The translations under genes and the position numbers were made by a program. 64,000 nt of DNA, from NCBI RefSeq assembly GCF_004368405.1, contig NZ_SBJH01000071.1, positions 1 to 64,000 of the forward strand. The letters are read 5' to 3'. This DNA is from Olivibacter sp. XZL3. Its GTDB lineage: Bacteria; Bacteroidota; Bacteroidia; Sphingobacteriales; Sphingobacteriaceae. Below, piece by piece: positions 1-8,348 of the stretch. The notes under the pieces were generated by a model. That model searched no databases, had not been told where the DNA came from, and saw nothing but the letters and a program-made list of their open reading frames with translations. How positions within the stretch are numbered: position 1 is the first letter of the stretch; every line of letters starts with the position of its first letter.

Positions 1-2
1 AT

Positions 3-403
3 AAAAATCTCAAAGATCTGTACCCACAGAACTATAAACTAATAGCGACAAATCAAATATGTAGTTCATAGGGTGGATACTATCTGAAGGAAACTTCAAC
101 AAAAGTTGGCTGAAGGAAATTATAAAGGTTCATAAAAAATGGTCTTCGAAGCTCCCAATCAGTTTAGAAGAACCCGCGTACGACAGGATGCTAGTTATGG
201 AAGAGCAAAAAGTGTTCAAACAGTTCTTGAGAGAAACTTTGCCAAAAGCGGGCCTGCCATTAGGCCTTACCATCAACTATGCCAACAAATTACTTCTTTT
301 AAAGAAAACGAACCTTCGAACTTATATAAAAAGCATTAAAAGGTTATTAAAATGGAAAACACTGATACTAGCATCACAACTTAAACAAAAGAATTCGGCG
401 TAA
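3..403 (+). pseudogene. 3' fragment of an unrecognised gene, apparently frameshifted
   Basis: The left edge cuts into a plus-strand reading frame. From base 3 one frame is open for 22 codons and stops at 69-71. A second frame is open from 65 to the TAA at 401-403 and reads like real protein, with charged amphipathic segments and a lysine-rich tail. Joining the two frames near base 63-66 needs a one-base change and gives a continuous protein end, which suggests a frameshift. The end lies only 3 bases from the convergent gene at 407. By position next to glycosyltransferases it may be a polysaccharide gene, but no motif is recognised. The alternative is a short independent gene starting at 188. 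Confidence 0.35.
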
Positions 404-406
404 ACA

Positions 407-1213
407 CTATATAGTGTATCCATAATCTTCAAATATGGGTCGCCAAAAATCAATATGCTTGTCCCAGGCATGACAGCCAAAAGGTAAAACAAACTTATTA
501 GCCCTCAATAACCTTTCAGGAAAATGTTCAATCGAAAATTTTCTAGCAATTCTTGCAGATGGTATTTTAATATGGTTACTCCTTCTATTTACTTCAACAC
601 TCCAAAATATATCCTCATTATATAAATCATGATCGTTTTGTAGATATTTACTTATCTCCTTCTTCCTCTGAGAAGCTATTTTATGAAGCACCCGTACATT
701 TCTCAGTGAAAACCCTCCATTGCCAACCCGATTAATCACTTGTCTGCGATGCGGGTTGTTATGCTTATCTTGAACATTGAAAAGGGTATAGTACCAGTTA
801 ATGACGGATTCCTTTGCGGATTTTATAATATCTGGATAACCGACTTCAGGCGGCCAGGGAGCGCCTATATAATCATAGCCCTTTTTACACCAAAATGCTA
901 AATCATCCTTGAATACAAAAGCATCTAATTGATAAATTAATATATATTTAAACTTACTAAGAAACACTTGATAGAACGAATCGCTGAGCATCAATCTATT
1001 ATAGCCTTCAATACTTTCAAAGTAATTATCGTCAAAGTCTATATATTCGTCTATTGGATAGGACAAATTTATTTTGTTTAGTCTTTTGGGCCGAATAGAA
1101 ATAATAGGATAAGCAGACAATACAGATACGCATTGATCCATGGACATCTTCTCATAATCTGTAAGCGTCTCTTTATAAAACGGAATAACTACCGCAACAA
1201 GTCTTTCTTTCAC
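407..1213 (-). CDS. DUF5672 family protein, putative glycan-modifying transferase
   Basis: The 268-residue protein has the look of the DUF5672 family: an N-terminal strand (LVAVVIPFYKE, residues 5-15), then a central block with YNRLMLSDSFY, ILIYQLDAFVF and YDYIGAPWPP. The aspartate in the QLDAFVF motif resembles a nucleotide-sugar/metal-binding site of glycosyltransferase-A folds, and family members usually sit in polysaccharide loci; a transferase role is therefore inferred, not shown. The start is a GTG at 1213, as no ATG precedes the first strand. It follows the glycosyltransferase at 1235 by 21 bases and is the last gene of a four-gene minus-strand run. Confidence 0.72.
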   Translation of the reverse strand: MKERLVAVVIPFYKETLTDYEKMSMDQCVSVLSAYPIISIRPKRLNKINLSYPIDEYIDFDDNYFESIEGYNRLMLSDSFYQVFLSKFKYILIYQLDAFVFKDDLAFWCKKGYDYIGAPWPPEVGYPDIIKSAKESVINWYYTLFNVQDKHNNPHRRQVINRVGNGGFSLRNVRVLHKIASQRKKEISKYLQNDHDLYNEDIFWSVEVNRRSNHIKIPSARIARKFSIEHFPERLLRANKFVLPFGCHAWDKHIDFWRPIFEDYGYTI

Positions 1214-1234
1214 GAGTTAAAATTTTTATCCTTG

Positions 1235-2503
1235 CTATTGATTCACTATATATGATACCGCGGTTTTCAACTTTTTCATAATAACGTCCCAAGAATAATT
1301 CCGTTCTACATATTCCTTCGCTTTGCTTCCCATCAAAGCTAAATCATCAGCACTTTTATTCAGGGCGTCTTTTAGAACACGCTCAAAACTGGTATAACTA
1401 TCATACAAAAAACCTCCTTCACTTTGTAATATATGAGATTTTAGAACCTCCGAGTGTCTATTGGCAATAACAGGGACTCCGTTGATCATACTTTCTAAAG
1501 TAACCATCGAAAGGCTTTCAAAATATGAAGGAATAATTAATGCTACAGCTTCAACCATAAGTGTATTTTTTATATCGTCATCAACAAATCCAGTTTTGAC
1601 AATATACTCGTTTGGCTGCAATTGCATTAAATCCTGTCCCACCAAAACCAACTTCACATTGAGGTGGTCATTATTTTTACAAAACTCCAAAAAATAGTCA
1701 CAGAGCTCTTTACATCCCTTCGCCTCATCGATTCGGCCTATATAAATGAAGTATTTAACATTTTCGCTTAAGCCATATTCATGCTTTACAGCTCTAACGT
1801 TAGTACTAGAAGACAAAGTTTTTTCAAAGCCCACTCCCACTATATCATTCTTAATAAAGTGATTTTCAAACAAATTTTGAACAAATTGTCTTTCCATATC
1901 TGTATTAAACAAGATCATCTTAGGTAATAAAAATACTTTCTTAAAAATCGGAAAATAAATAGGTGGTTCATCGTGGGCGGTAGGTATTAAAATAGATTTA
2001 GCTGGATTGACACGCAATCCATAAATTGTCGGAAAATATAAATAAGTAAAAAATATTAGCGCGCTATATTGCTCTTCATGCTCTTTTAAGTAACGGATTA
2101 GATTCGGCAAATAAGGACCTTGATTCTTTGCCCAATCATACTCGTCCTGCTCCGTTATTAGATCTAGCACTGGAAATTTCTGTTCTAAATACTCTAGGAT
2201 CCCAAGCGATCTCAATACTTTTTGATGTGGTTTTCTTTTTCTGAACTTCCTGTGAAGTTTATGTAATTCTTTTGGGTTCCTACTATGTAAGGTCTTAAAT
2301 CGAATAACTCTCACACCATTGACATCAGTTTCGCCTTCGTCATAGTAATTATTCCAAGTTTTGTAATCTTGAGCACAGGAGGTTAGGACTACGACATCAT
2401 AACATGCATTCAACCTTTCGGCTAAAAGTCTACAGTGGAGTTCCGCTCCTCCATTAACTTCTAACCCATACCGTTGAACAACCAAAGCAATTTTCTTCTT
2501 CAT
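1235..2503 (-). CDS. Glycosyltransferase family 4 (GT-B fold)
   Basis: This is a retaining glycosyltransferase of the GT4 type, expected to transfer a sugar from a nucleotide donor during cell-surface glycan assembly at the cytoplasmic face of the inner membrane. The N-terminus has the acceptor-side signature (QRYGLEVNGGAELHCRLLAE). The C-terminal half has FIYIGRIDEAKGCKEL, a typical donor-domain start, and SYFESLSMVTLESMINGVPVIA, containing the family E-x7-E motif. I start at the ATG at 2503 because homologues usually begin just before the first strand (KKKIALVV); an ATG at 2518 would add five residues. It lies about 30 bases after the gene at 2536. Substrate is unknown. Confidence 0.85.
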   Translation of the reverse strand: MKKKIALVVQRYGLEVNGGAELHCRLLAERLNACYDVVVLTSCAQDYKTWNNYYDEGETDVNGVRVIRFKTLHSRNPKELHKLHRKFRKRKPHQKVLRSLGILEYLEQKFPVLDLITEQDEYDWAKNQGPYLPNLIRYLKEHEEQYSALIFFTYLYFPTIYGLRVNPAKSILIPTAHDEPPIYFPIFKKVFLLPKMILFNTDMERQFVQNLFENHFIKNDIVGVGFEKTLSSSTNVRAVKHEYGLSENVKYFIYIGRIDEAKGCKELCDYFLEFCKNNDHLNVKLVLVGQDLMQLQPNEYIVKTGFVDDDIKNTLMVEAVALIIPSYFESLSMVTLESMINGVPVIANRHSEVLKSHILQSEGGFLYDSYTSFERVLKDALNKSADDLALMGSKAKEYVERNYSWDVIMKKLKTAVSYIVNQ

Positions 2504-2535
2504 AACTTGAGCGCGCATTATTTACATTATAAGTG

Positions 2536-3606
2536 TCAATTGGTGCTTGTAAGACCCCTATAGATATCTAAGTACAATGCAGCCGTTCTATCCCAGTTGA
2601 ATTGCTTTGCATATGCCTTCATATTTTCGGCTGCCTGCTCATTAAACTGGTCCATGCCATCGGCAAACAGCTTTTGCATATAGGCTGGCTCGAAGTGCTC
2701 GAAATAAAAAGCGTGTTTGCCTCCTATCTCTGGCAGCGATGTCTTATTGGATAAAAACACGGGCTTTCCAAAATGCATGGCCTCAATAACCGGCAATCCA
2801 AAGCCTTCCGCTAAAGAAGGAAAAATAAACGCTTCACAATGCTGATAATACCAAGCCTTATCCCGATCGCTTATAGGACCGGTAAAAACGATGCGATTGG
2901 ATACCCCGTGCTCTTTCCCTACTTCATAGATCTTTTCCTTGTACTCTTCCACAATAATACCACTGATTATCAAGATTAAATCGTTGCCAACTAACAAAGG
3001 GGGAATAACGTGGAAATTTTTCTTACTGGAAACCAATCCCAAAGCAAACAAAAACGCTCCAGCAGGGCTAAAGCGAGGTAAATGTCCAGCCACTACTTCT
3101 AATTTATCAGCACCATTATAAATGACACGTATTTTGTCTTTTGCTTCTGGAAACTGACGAACTACATCCTCCGCTACAAAACGGGAAATAGCAATCACAA
3201 CATCGCAATGATGAATATATTTCCTAAATCGTTTCAAATACTTTTCTACCTTCGCCCGACTACGGCCTGGCTCATGCAATTGATTAAGATCGTGAATGGT
3301 AAGTACTTTACGCCCTTTTACCCTTCCAATCGGCAAACGGGCATATTGGTCTGTGAAATGATAAATGTCATAACGAAACGGGAAGAACACCTTGTAAATC
3401 TCTCTTAGCGCTGTATACGTAATCCCACTCCAACCGAACAATCCAAAATACCTTTTGCTCATATAAAAAGTGATTTTCAATTGATTGCTCTTTTGCTTCG
3501 CAATAGCCTCTCCTAAGCTCCTACCAAAATGAAATAGCCCGGTGTTTTGGTATTTCATCGAATCTAAAGCTATCAGTAACTTTCTACTTCCTGATAACTT
3601 ACCCAT
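2536..3606 (-). CDS. Glycosyltransferase family 4 (GT-B fold)
   Basis: The 356-residue protein is a second GT4-type enzyme. The N-terminal half carries FRYDIYHFTDQYARLP and VLTIHDLNQLHEP. The C-terminal donor domain shows FLFALGLVSSKKNFHVIP, IVFTGPISD and the E-x7-E region FPSLAEGFGLPVIEAMHFGKPV (around residues 268-290). Its first 34 bases overlap the end of the GT9 gene at 3573-4586, so the two are surely co-transcribed and probably translationally coupled. The ATG at 3606 is kept because the first beta strand (RKLLIALDSM) begins right after it. A role in a surface oligosaccharide is inferred from the neighbours; donor and acceptor cannot be told. Confidence 0.85.
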   Translation of the reverse strand: MGKLSGSRKLLIALDSMKYQNTGLFHFGRSLGEAIAKQKSNQLKITFYMSKRYFGLFGWSGITYTALREIYKVFFPFRYDIYHFTDQYARLPIGRVKGRKVLTIHDLNQLHEPGRSRAKVEKYLKRFRKYIHHCDVVIAISRFVAEDVVRQFPEAKDKIRVIYNGADKLEVVAGHLPRFSPAGAFLFALGLVSSKKNFHVIPPLLVGNDLILIISGIIVEEYKEKIYEVGKEHGVSNRIVFTGPISDRDKAWYYQHCEAFIFPSLAEGFGLPVIEAMHFGKPVFLSNKTSLPEIGGKHAFYFEHFEPAYMQKLFADGMDQFNEQAAENMKAYAKQFNWDRTAALYLDIYRGLTSTN

Positions 3607-4586
3607 CCTGTTATGATATTCATTAAGTCTTTTGCTAATATGTCGTTAATTGATTCGCTCTCACTCTCTAAAAACGTTGCCTTTTCCCCTATAGGACGCC
3701 AACGCTGTGCGTTTATCGGCTTAACATTCGGAAACAGTCCCAAAGTGTGTACGCCGACTGCAGCAGCGAGGTGTAAAGGCCCCGTCCCCGATGCAATCAA
3801 TCCGTCTACTGAAGAAATAAAAGCAACAAATTGTGTTAATGGCATCGTACCGGTTAGGTTTACGACGTCTGCCGGTAAAGTACTTAACCAAGGCTTAAGC
3901 ATTTCTCTTTCTTTATCAGAACCGGTAACGAATAATTTGATCTGTTTATTATGGGATAATAAACGAATTAATTGACTATATCTCTCTAACGACCATTCTT
4001 TACCACTTCCGTTAGAAAGGGGATGAATGATTAAGTTGAACTTATTTGAATCGATTAAGCTGCGAAAACGCGCCAACAAGTTTTCAACCCGTGAAAAATC
4101 GTAGTATTTCGCTATTTGAGCAGCATTTGGCGTTTTATCGATTTCTAACTTGGTCAGTAAAGCCATGTTTAATTCCGCCTCATGTAAAGCAGAGTTTTTT
4201 CGAGAGAGCTTAACCAAACTATTACAGTATAGCCAATGATACCACCTATTTCTTGTTCCGACCCTAACCGGAACGCCCGCTTTATCCATTAGCATAGCAA
4301 TGTCTTTTTTCGGAAAAACATGAACCGCTTGATCGATTTTAAGACTCTTTACATAGTTTACCTGCCCACTTAAGTCCTTCATAGCTAAGATATCATCATA
4401 GCTGATAAATTCATCAACACTTCCACAACACGCGACAACGGACTTGGTATAGTTTCTTCCAAGAAAGGAAATTTTGATATCTGGGTAGTGTTCCTTGATC
4501 AATTTACACATAGGTAGAGTCAGAACCACATCTCCGATTGCGTCAACTCTACTGATTAAAACATGCTTGATTCTGTTAAATGACAT
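3573..4586 (-). CDS. Glycosyltransferase family 9 (heptosyltransferase-like)
   Basis: GT9 enzymes transfer ADP-heptose or related sugars to the lipopolysaccharide inner core. The 337 residues show the family N-terminus (VLISRVDAIGDVVLTLPM, residues 9-26, with the conserved GD) and the C-terminal donor site GLIASGTGPLHLAAAVG (around 262-278), followed by TLGLFP. Length matches WaaF/WaaC-type enzymes. It is the first gene of the four-gene minus-strand run down to 407 and overlaps the next gene by 34 bases. Whether it uses heptose is unknown; Bacteroidota genomes carry many GT9 paralogues. Confidence 0.85.
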   Translation of the reverse strand: MSFNRIKHVLISRVDAIGDVVLTLPMCKLIKEHYPDIKISFLGRNYTKSVVACCGSVDEFISYDDILAMKDLSGQVNYVKSLKIDQAVHVFPKKDIAMLMDKAGVPVRVGTRNRWYHWLYCNSLVKLSRKNSALHEAELNMALLTKLEIDKTPNAAQIAKYYDFSRVENLLARFRSLIDSNKFNLIIHPLSNGSGKEWSLERYSQLIRLLSHNKQIKLFVTGSDKEREMLKPWLSTLPADVVNLTGTMPLTQFVAFISSVDGLIASGTGPLHLAAAVGVHTLGLFPNVKPINAQRWRPIGEKATFLESESESINDILAKDLMNIITGWVSYQEVESY

Positions 4587-4667
4587 CTATAAACTGTGAC
4601 AATTGTTTAACTACATACCTATCTGACGTAGTACCTCTTCATTACGCTACAAATTTTATGCTAAAAA

Positions 4668-5072
4668 TCAATCATCGTTCAGAAAAAGCTCATCTTTTAA
4701 ATCATCAATCTCTCTCCGATCCTTCTTTGTAGGCCGGCCTGTACCCCTATCTCGTTTTAAAACCGGCGCGTGGAACATCGATTTATACCCATAAGTTTCT
4801 TCTACAGGCGTTAAATCTTCATAAAAAGTAACTGCAGTCTTCGCATCCACACGCTTATCTAACAAATCAAGCACTTTGACTACCTTTTTTTCAATACCTT
4901 TTTGAATGTGATAGGTTTCACCCACTTTTACGACATAAGAAGGCTTAATATTTTGACCGTTTAACTTTACCCTACCGGCTTTGCAGGCCTCTGTAGCTAA
5001 ACTGCGTGTCTTAAAAATACGGATAGCCCATAAATATTTGTCAATTCGGAGCTTCTCTAACTCTTTGGTCAT
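4668..5072 (-). CDS. hslR: S4-domain RNA-binding protein, Hsp15-like
   Basis: Small protein (134 residues) with an S4 RNA-binding domain at residues 7-70: LRIDKYLWAIRIFKTRSLAT, then AGRVKLNGQNIKPSYVVKVGE. This layout matches Hsp15 (HslR), which in E. coli binds free 50S subunits carrying a stalled nascent chain. The lysine/arginine-rich C-terminus (residues 105-123) is typical of the Bacteroidota form. A promoter -7 box (TACATTTG, 5086-5079) ends six bases before the ATG, so the transcript may have almost no leader. It is not functionally linked to the flanking glycan genes. Confidence 0.82.
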   Translation of the reverse strand: MTKELEKLRIDKYLWAIRIFKTRSLATEACKAGRVKLNGQNIKPSYVVKVGETYHIQKGIEKKVVKVLDLLDKRVDAKTAVTFYEDLTPVEETYGYKSMFHAPVLKRDRGTGRPTKKDRREIDDLKDELFLNDD

Positions 5073-5078
5073 AATTTA

Positions 5079-5086
5079 CAAATGTA
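5079..5086 (-). promoter_or_regulatory. Promoter -7 box of hslR
   Basis: The minus strand reads TACATTTG, a perfect match to the Bacteroidota TAnnTTTG element, six bases upstream of the hslR ATG. No clear TTTG is seen 19-20 bases further upstream. The predicted start of transcription falls on or next to the start codon. Confidence 0.5.
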
Positions 5087-5126
5087 ACTTTTTAAGGGGA
5101 AAGCTCAAAATGAAGCTTTTCTAGTT

Positions 5127-5172
5127 CAGGGTCAACGCATTTAAACTTGATTAAAAAGTTGGAATAGGTATT
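5127..5172 (-). repeat. Solo insertion-sequence end, ISAs1-like
   Basis: This 46-base segment begins CAGGGTCAACGCATTTAAA and matches 7888-7933 at 39 of 46 positions, in the same orientation. The other copy flanks a truncated ISAs1-family transposase, so both are best read as the distal end of the same kind of insertion sequence, here with nothing else left. The pair brackets the genes 5298-7806. Confidence 0.5.
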
Positions 5173-5297
5173 TTTTTTCAATCTTTGACCAAAACCTGGA
5201 CGTCGTTAGGCCATCGTTCTCTTTAGCTGATTTTTCACCCGACCACCATACAAACTAATCGGTTCCTCTATCAGGTAACTAAAAACGCTAAACACAC

Positions 5298-5885
5298 CTA
5301 ATCCTTATTAAAAGCGCTGTTTTTAAAAATAGCTCTAAAGATAAGCCAGATAAGACTACCTGAGAGCACTCCCACTAATGCACCACCGAGAATATCAAAC
5401 GGATAATGAACGCCATTGTAAATTCTGCTGTAAGAAACCAGCAAAGCCCAGAACAATAAAATGATCTTCAACCAATTATATTTTGCAGGCAATAAGAAGA
5501 AGAGAAATGTCACAAGCCCAAATGCATTGGCACTGTGAGATGATACAAAACCATATTTACCACCTGGACCCGCTTCGCTTAAATGAACCAGGCCGGCTAA
5601 AGTTGGTTCGTGAGAAGGTCGAAAACGCTTCACCAGATTTTTCAAAAGTCCCGAAGCAGTCTGATCACACAAAGTAATAGTTGCAGCAATTGCGAGTAAA
5701 ATGTAAATAGCGAATTTCTTATAAATTCTAACTAAAAAAACCAATAACACAGCGTAAAACGGAAACCAGAACAATTTGTCACTTGACCAATACATTATCG
5801 TATCAAAGAAAGCATTGTGTTTTCCGTTGATCGCTAGAAACAACTCTGTGTCAAACTGTTTTAAATCTTCAAGCATTGATTTCAT
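5298..5885 (-). CDS. PAP2-family membrane phosphatase
   Basis: Type-2 phosphatidic-acid phosphatase family; members dephosphorylate undecaprenyl pyrophosphate, phosphatidylglycerol phosphate or lipid A. All three catalytic motifs are present: KNLVKRFRP (K82, R89, P90), SSHS (residues 115-118, histidine 117) and SRIYNGVHYPFD (R154, H160, D164). Five to six hydrophobic helices fill the rest of the 195 residues. The second motif is SSHS rather than the common PSGH. Undecaprenyl pyrophosphate recycling would fit the nearby glycan genes, but the substrate cannot be decided from sequence. It is separated from the kinase-like gene upstream by about 100 bases. Confidence 0.88.
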   Translation of the reverse strand: MKSMLEDLKQFDTELFLAINGKHNAFFDTIMYWSSDKLFWFPFYAVLLVFLVRIYKKFAIYILLAIAATITLCDQTASGLLKNLVKRFRPSHEPTLAGLVHLSEAGPGGKYGFVSSHSANAFGLVTFLFFLLPAKYNWLKIILLFWALLVSYSRIYNGVHYPFDILGGALVGVLSGSLIWLIFRAIFKNSAFNKD

Positions 5886-5989
5886 TTAATAAAGTTTTTA
5901 GGTTAATATCTGAAATGGTTTTTTATTTCGATAACAGCATGCTGTATTAACATTACGTGACAATGGTATTCAGGAATAGCTGTTAAACA

Positions 5990-6751
5990 TTAAATCCTGA
6001 TGAGATATTTGTAAAATTTCAAGACTTTCTTTACTTTCCGTTTAATCAACATTTTACTGGATGCTTCACTTATTTTCTTGAGACAGTATGCGGAAGACAG
6101 TCCCGACAAAGACGCATATTCCTCACTGATGATCTTCATAACTTCTTTATCAACGGTGAGCTTTCCGAAATTTTTAAGTCTTTTATCTATCTTGATATGA
6201 TCATAAAAGTTTATTCTATTCAAATCAACCATATAAAAACGATAGACGCCATTTTCTTGCCTGATCAGAAAATTCCCAGCCGTATTATCAATAAACTGAA
6301 TACCGTTTTCATGTAGATTGTAGATTAATGCAGCATATCCCTTAATGATCTCCGTTCGTCCAGGAAAATCCCTGTTAAAAAGAATCTCTGCCAAAGTAGA
6401 ATGATTTCCGAGATGTTCACTTATATAATAACTTGAAGTTAAACCGATGAAATCATGATTTTCGATATAAGCTACAGGTTTAGGAGTGCATAAATTTTTA
6501 GCTAAAAGTAACTGTGCGTATTCAAAAGATCTTCTTGCTTTAGACCTCCGGTAAAATTTATAAACATGTCGGTTAATAATATTATGCTGTTTGAAGGATT
6601 TAAAGTTGAATAGCAACCCATTAATTTCAAAAACTTTAACAACATTTCTGTTTCCGTTACCAATGATTGCTCCATCGGTCCTAAATTTTTTTAAAGTAAG
6701 GATGATTTCTTCCTTATACTGAGAACAATCTTCTGCAAAAAACACCTTCAT
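5990..6751 (-). CDS. Lipopolysaccharide kinase-like protein (Kdo/WaaP family)
   Basis: The 253 residues follow the fold of small protein-kinase-like lipopolysaccharide kinases (KdkA/WaaP), which phosphorylate the inner core. Visible elements are a candidate ATP lysine (FNFKSFK, K51), a catalytic loop FIDNTAGNFLI with D155 and N160 at the right spacing, and a metal-binding VDLNR (D176) in place of DFG. The usual histidine of the catalytic loop is replaced (FID instead of HxD). It follows the GT9 gene at 6769 by 17 bases, so the pair likely acts on the same lipid-linked sugar. The phosphate acceptor is inferred from context only. Confidence 0.75.
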   Translation of the reverse strand: MKVFFAEDCSQYKEEIILTLKKFRTDGAIIGNGNRNVVKVFEINGLLFNFKSFKQHNIINRHVYKFYRRSKARRSFEYAQLLLAKNLCTPKPVAYIENHDFIGLTSSYYISEHLGNHSTLAEILFNRDFPGRTEIIKGYAALIYNLHENGIQFIDNTAGNFLIRQENGVYRFYMVDLNRINFYDHIKIDKRLKNFGKLTVDKEVMKIISEEYASLSGLSSAYCLKKISEASSKMLIKRKVKKVLKFYKYLIRI

Positions 6752-6768
6752 TTCACTTATTTAACCGT

Positions 6769-7806
6769 TTATTTTCGTTCCAGAGTTCTATAGATCAGCT
6801 GTATAATTTTTTCATTATCAGCATGATTGGTGTTAACCGCAAAACTCTTGTCATTATATGGCGCATAGACATTCTCGTCAGTTACAGAAAACAACCCAAT
6901 TGTAGGTATACCTGAAGCACTTGCTAAATGCATTACCCCACTATCAGCTGCAATGAAGAGTGCAACATTTGCAATGAGCCCTCCCATTTCACGAATATCC
7001 GTACTGTAAAAATGGGGAATCTTAAAATTTAGCTTCGATATATTTTCGACAGGTAACAGCTCAATAATATTATAATTTGGAAAATTTCGTTGCAACATCT
7101 CATAAAATTTGGCCCACCACTCTTCAGGATAACATTTTTCACCCGTTGCATTGGTAAAAAGACAAATAGTATCCCTGTGGTTACCAGTTAAATTATCCAA
7201 TTTTTCCTTTCCCAGAGCAACTTCAGTTTGGTCTAATTTGAGATCGAGATTAGGAATGGCTGTGGAATTTTCGCTATAGCCTAATCTGGATAAATAGTCC
7301 CTTAGGTTATAAATTGAATTTTTAGCCAAGTGTTTGTAATCCATATATTTAGCTTGTAATTCTTCATTAAAATCACCAAAAAACTTGTAACGTGAACGAG
7401 CAAACAGTGTTGACAATCTACCTGATGAAGAACCTGTAGTTGAATTGATCACAAGATCATATTTCCTGGCTCTCAAAAGAGCCCAGCCTTTCAGGTATTT
7501 AAATAAATTACCGAAAGGCTTTTTAGGAAGCTGAATGATTCTATCAATATTTTTATAGTTCTTAAAAATTGAAGGTGACACTCCTCCTTTCACAAAAAGG
7601 TCTACCTTACTATCCGGAAAAACATGGATAACTTCCTGAACGAGGGGCGTAATTATCAAAAGATTTCCTAACCGGTGATTAGGTCTGGTAATTAATATTT
7701 TTTTTATAACGACATCTTTTTTTTTATCTACCACAGAATGGGATTTACCAATATCTTTAGTAAGATTTCTCATTACAGCTCTTCTGACAGCATTAGTTTT
7801 TTTCAT
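6769..7806 (-). CDS. Glycosyltransferase family 9 (heptosyltransferase-like)
   Basis: A second GT9 enzyme, 345 residues, with an unusual basic N-terminal extension of about 35 residues before the first strand (KKILITRPNHRLGNLLIITP, residues 35-54). The donor site reads LFIAADSGVMHLASASG followed by TIGLFS. The extension may help membrane attachment; this is inference. It is co-transcribed with the LPS-kinase-like gene 17 bases downstream. A candidate -7 box (TAATTTTG) lies at 7868-7861, about 54 bases upstream of the ATG, just outside an insertion-sequence end, so the promoter region borders the mobile-element remnant. Confidence 0.85.
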   Translation of the reverse strand: MKKTNAVRRAVMRNLTKDIGKSHSVVDKKKDVVIKKILITRPNHRLGNLLIITPLVQEVIHVFPDSKVDLFVKGGVSPSIFKNYKNIDRIIQLPKKPFGNLFKYLKGWALLRARKYDLVINSTTGSSSGRLSTLFARSRYKFFGDFNEELQAKYMDYKHLAKNSIYNLRDYLSRLGYSENSTAIPNLDLKLDQTEVALGKEKLDNLTGNHRDTICLFTNATGEKCYPEEWWAKFYEMLQRNFPNYNIIELLPVENISKLNFKIPHFYSTDIREMGGLIANVALFIAADSGVMHLASASGIPTIGLFSVTDENVYAPYNDKSFAVNTNHADNEKIIQLIYRTLERK

Positions 7807-7860
7807 TGTTATCCGGTTTTACATCTATACCGATTGTAGTCTTCCCTAATTAGCTACATT

Positions 7861-7868
7861 CAAAATTA
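7861..7868 (-). promoter_or_regulatory. Candidate -7 box of the GT9/kinase operon
   Basis: The minus strand reads TAATTTTG, matching TAnnTTTG, 54 bases before the ATG at 7806. The expected -33 element would lie at the inner edge of the insertion-sequence remnant starting at 7888; no clear TTTG is seen there. Confidence 0.4.
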
Positions 7869-7887
7869 GCAAATCCAGTCAGAATTG

Positions 7888-7933
7888 CAGGGTAAACGCA
7901 TTTAAATTTGGTTAATAAAGTGAAGTAGGTATT
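7888..7933 (-). repeat. Insertion-sequence end, ISAs1-like
   Basis: This segment starts CAGGGTAAACGCATTTAAAT and is 39/46 identical to 5127-5172. It lies downstream of the truncated transposase and is read as the right end of that element. Confidence 0.5.
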
Positions 7934-7980
7934 GATTGTCCCATCCTGCTTTCCATCTTTTAGTAATGCGGACAACAGGC

Positions 7981-8175
7981 TTAATACCCGCCCACATCCC
8001 ACTGTTGTCGACAAAGGTAAGCAACGCCTGTTAGTTGCCCTTCACTCGCTCCGCATAGTACACCGATAACTGAAAGCATAATGATGTTGCTTAACAGGTG
8101 ATTTTTGTTCCGATTGACCCTGTGGTCAGGGAAATTCTCAAAGTATTCGTAAAGAAAGGTTTTTGTCTGTGCCAT
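7981..8175 (-). pseudogene. ISAs1-family transposase, N-terminal fragment
   Basis: The 64 residues contain FLYEYFENFPDHRVNRNKNH followed by LLSNIIMLSVIGVLCGASEG, which is the N-terminal domain shared by ISAs1/H-repeat transposases (usual length about 370 residues). The frame then runs into unrelated sequence and stops. A -7 box (TATCTTTG, 8187-8180) survives four bases upstream of the ATG. It cannot be an active transposase. Confidence 0.75.
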
Positions 8176-8212
8176 AAGGCAAAGATATCTGCTGAAAAGG
8201 CGTCATTTGTAT

Positions 8213-8300
8213 GGTTTAAGGTTTAAGTTTTATGTTATGCTTTTGCTTGAGGTGAGTAGTCACCCTATTGCCTATAGCTTACCGCCTACAGCCTTCCATA
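8213..8300. repeat. Intergenic permuted-word tract
   Basis: Two runs of short near-repeated words: first variants of GGTTTAAGTTTTATG (8217-8240), then variants of GCCTATAGCTTACCGCCTA (8271-8292). It lies between the IS remnant and dapD. Similar tracts with other words recur in several spacers of this window. Confidence 0.5.
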
Positions 8301-8348
8301 CAGCTATGTCAATAAATTTTACTTTCTTTGTTAAACTTTTTTATTGAA

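Larger units (their letters stand above)
7888..8190 (-). mobile_element. Internally deleted ISAs1-family insertion-sequence remnant
   Basis: The segment holds the first 64 codons of an ISAs1-type transposase (8175-7981), then about 50 bases of non-coding sequence, then a terminal sequence at 7888-7933. A full element would be over 1 kb, so most of the transposase, including the DDE catalytic domain, is gone. The upstream inverted repeat is not recognisable beyond 8190, so that boundary is approximate. Confidence 0.6.
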
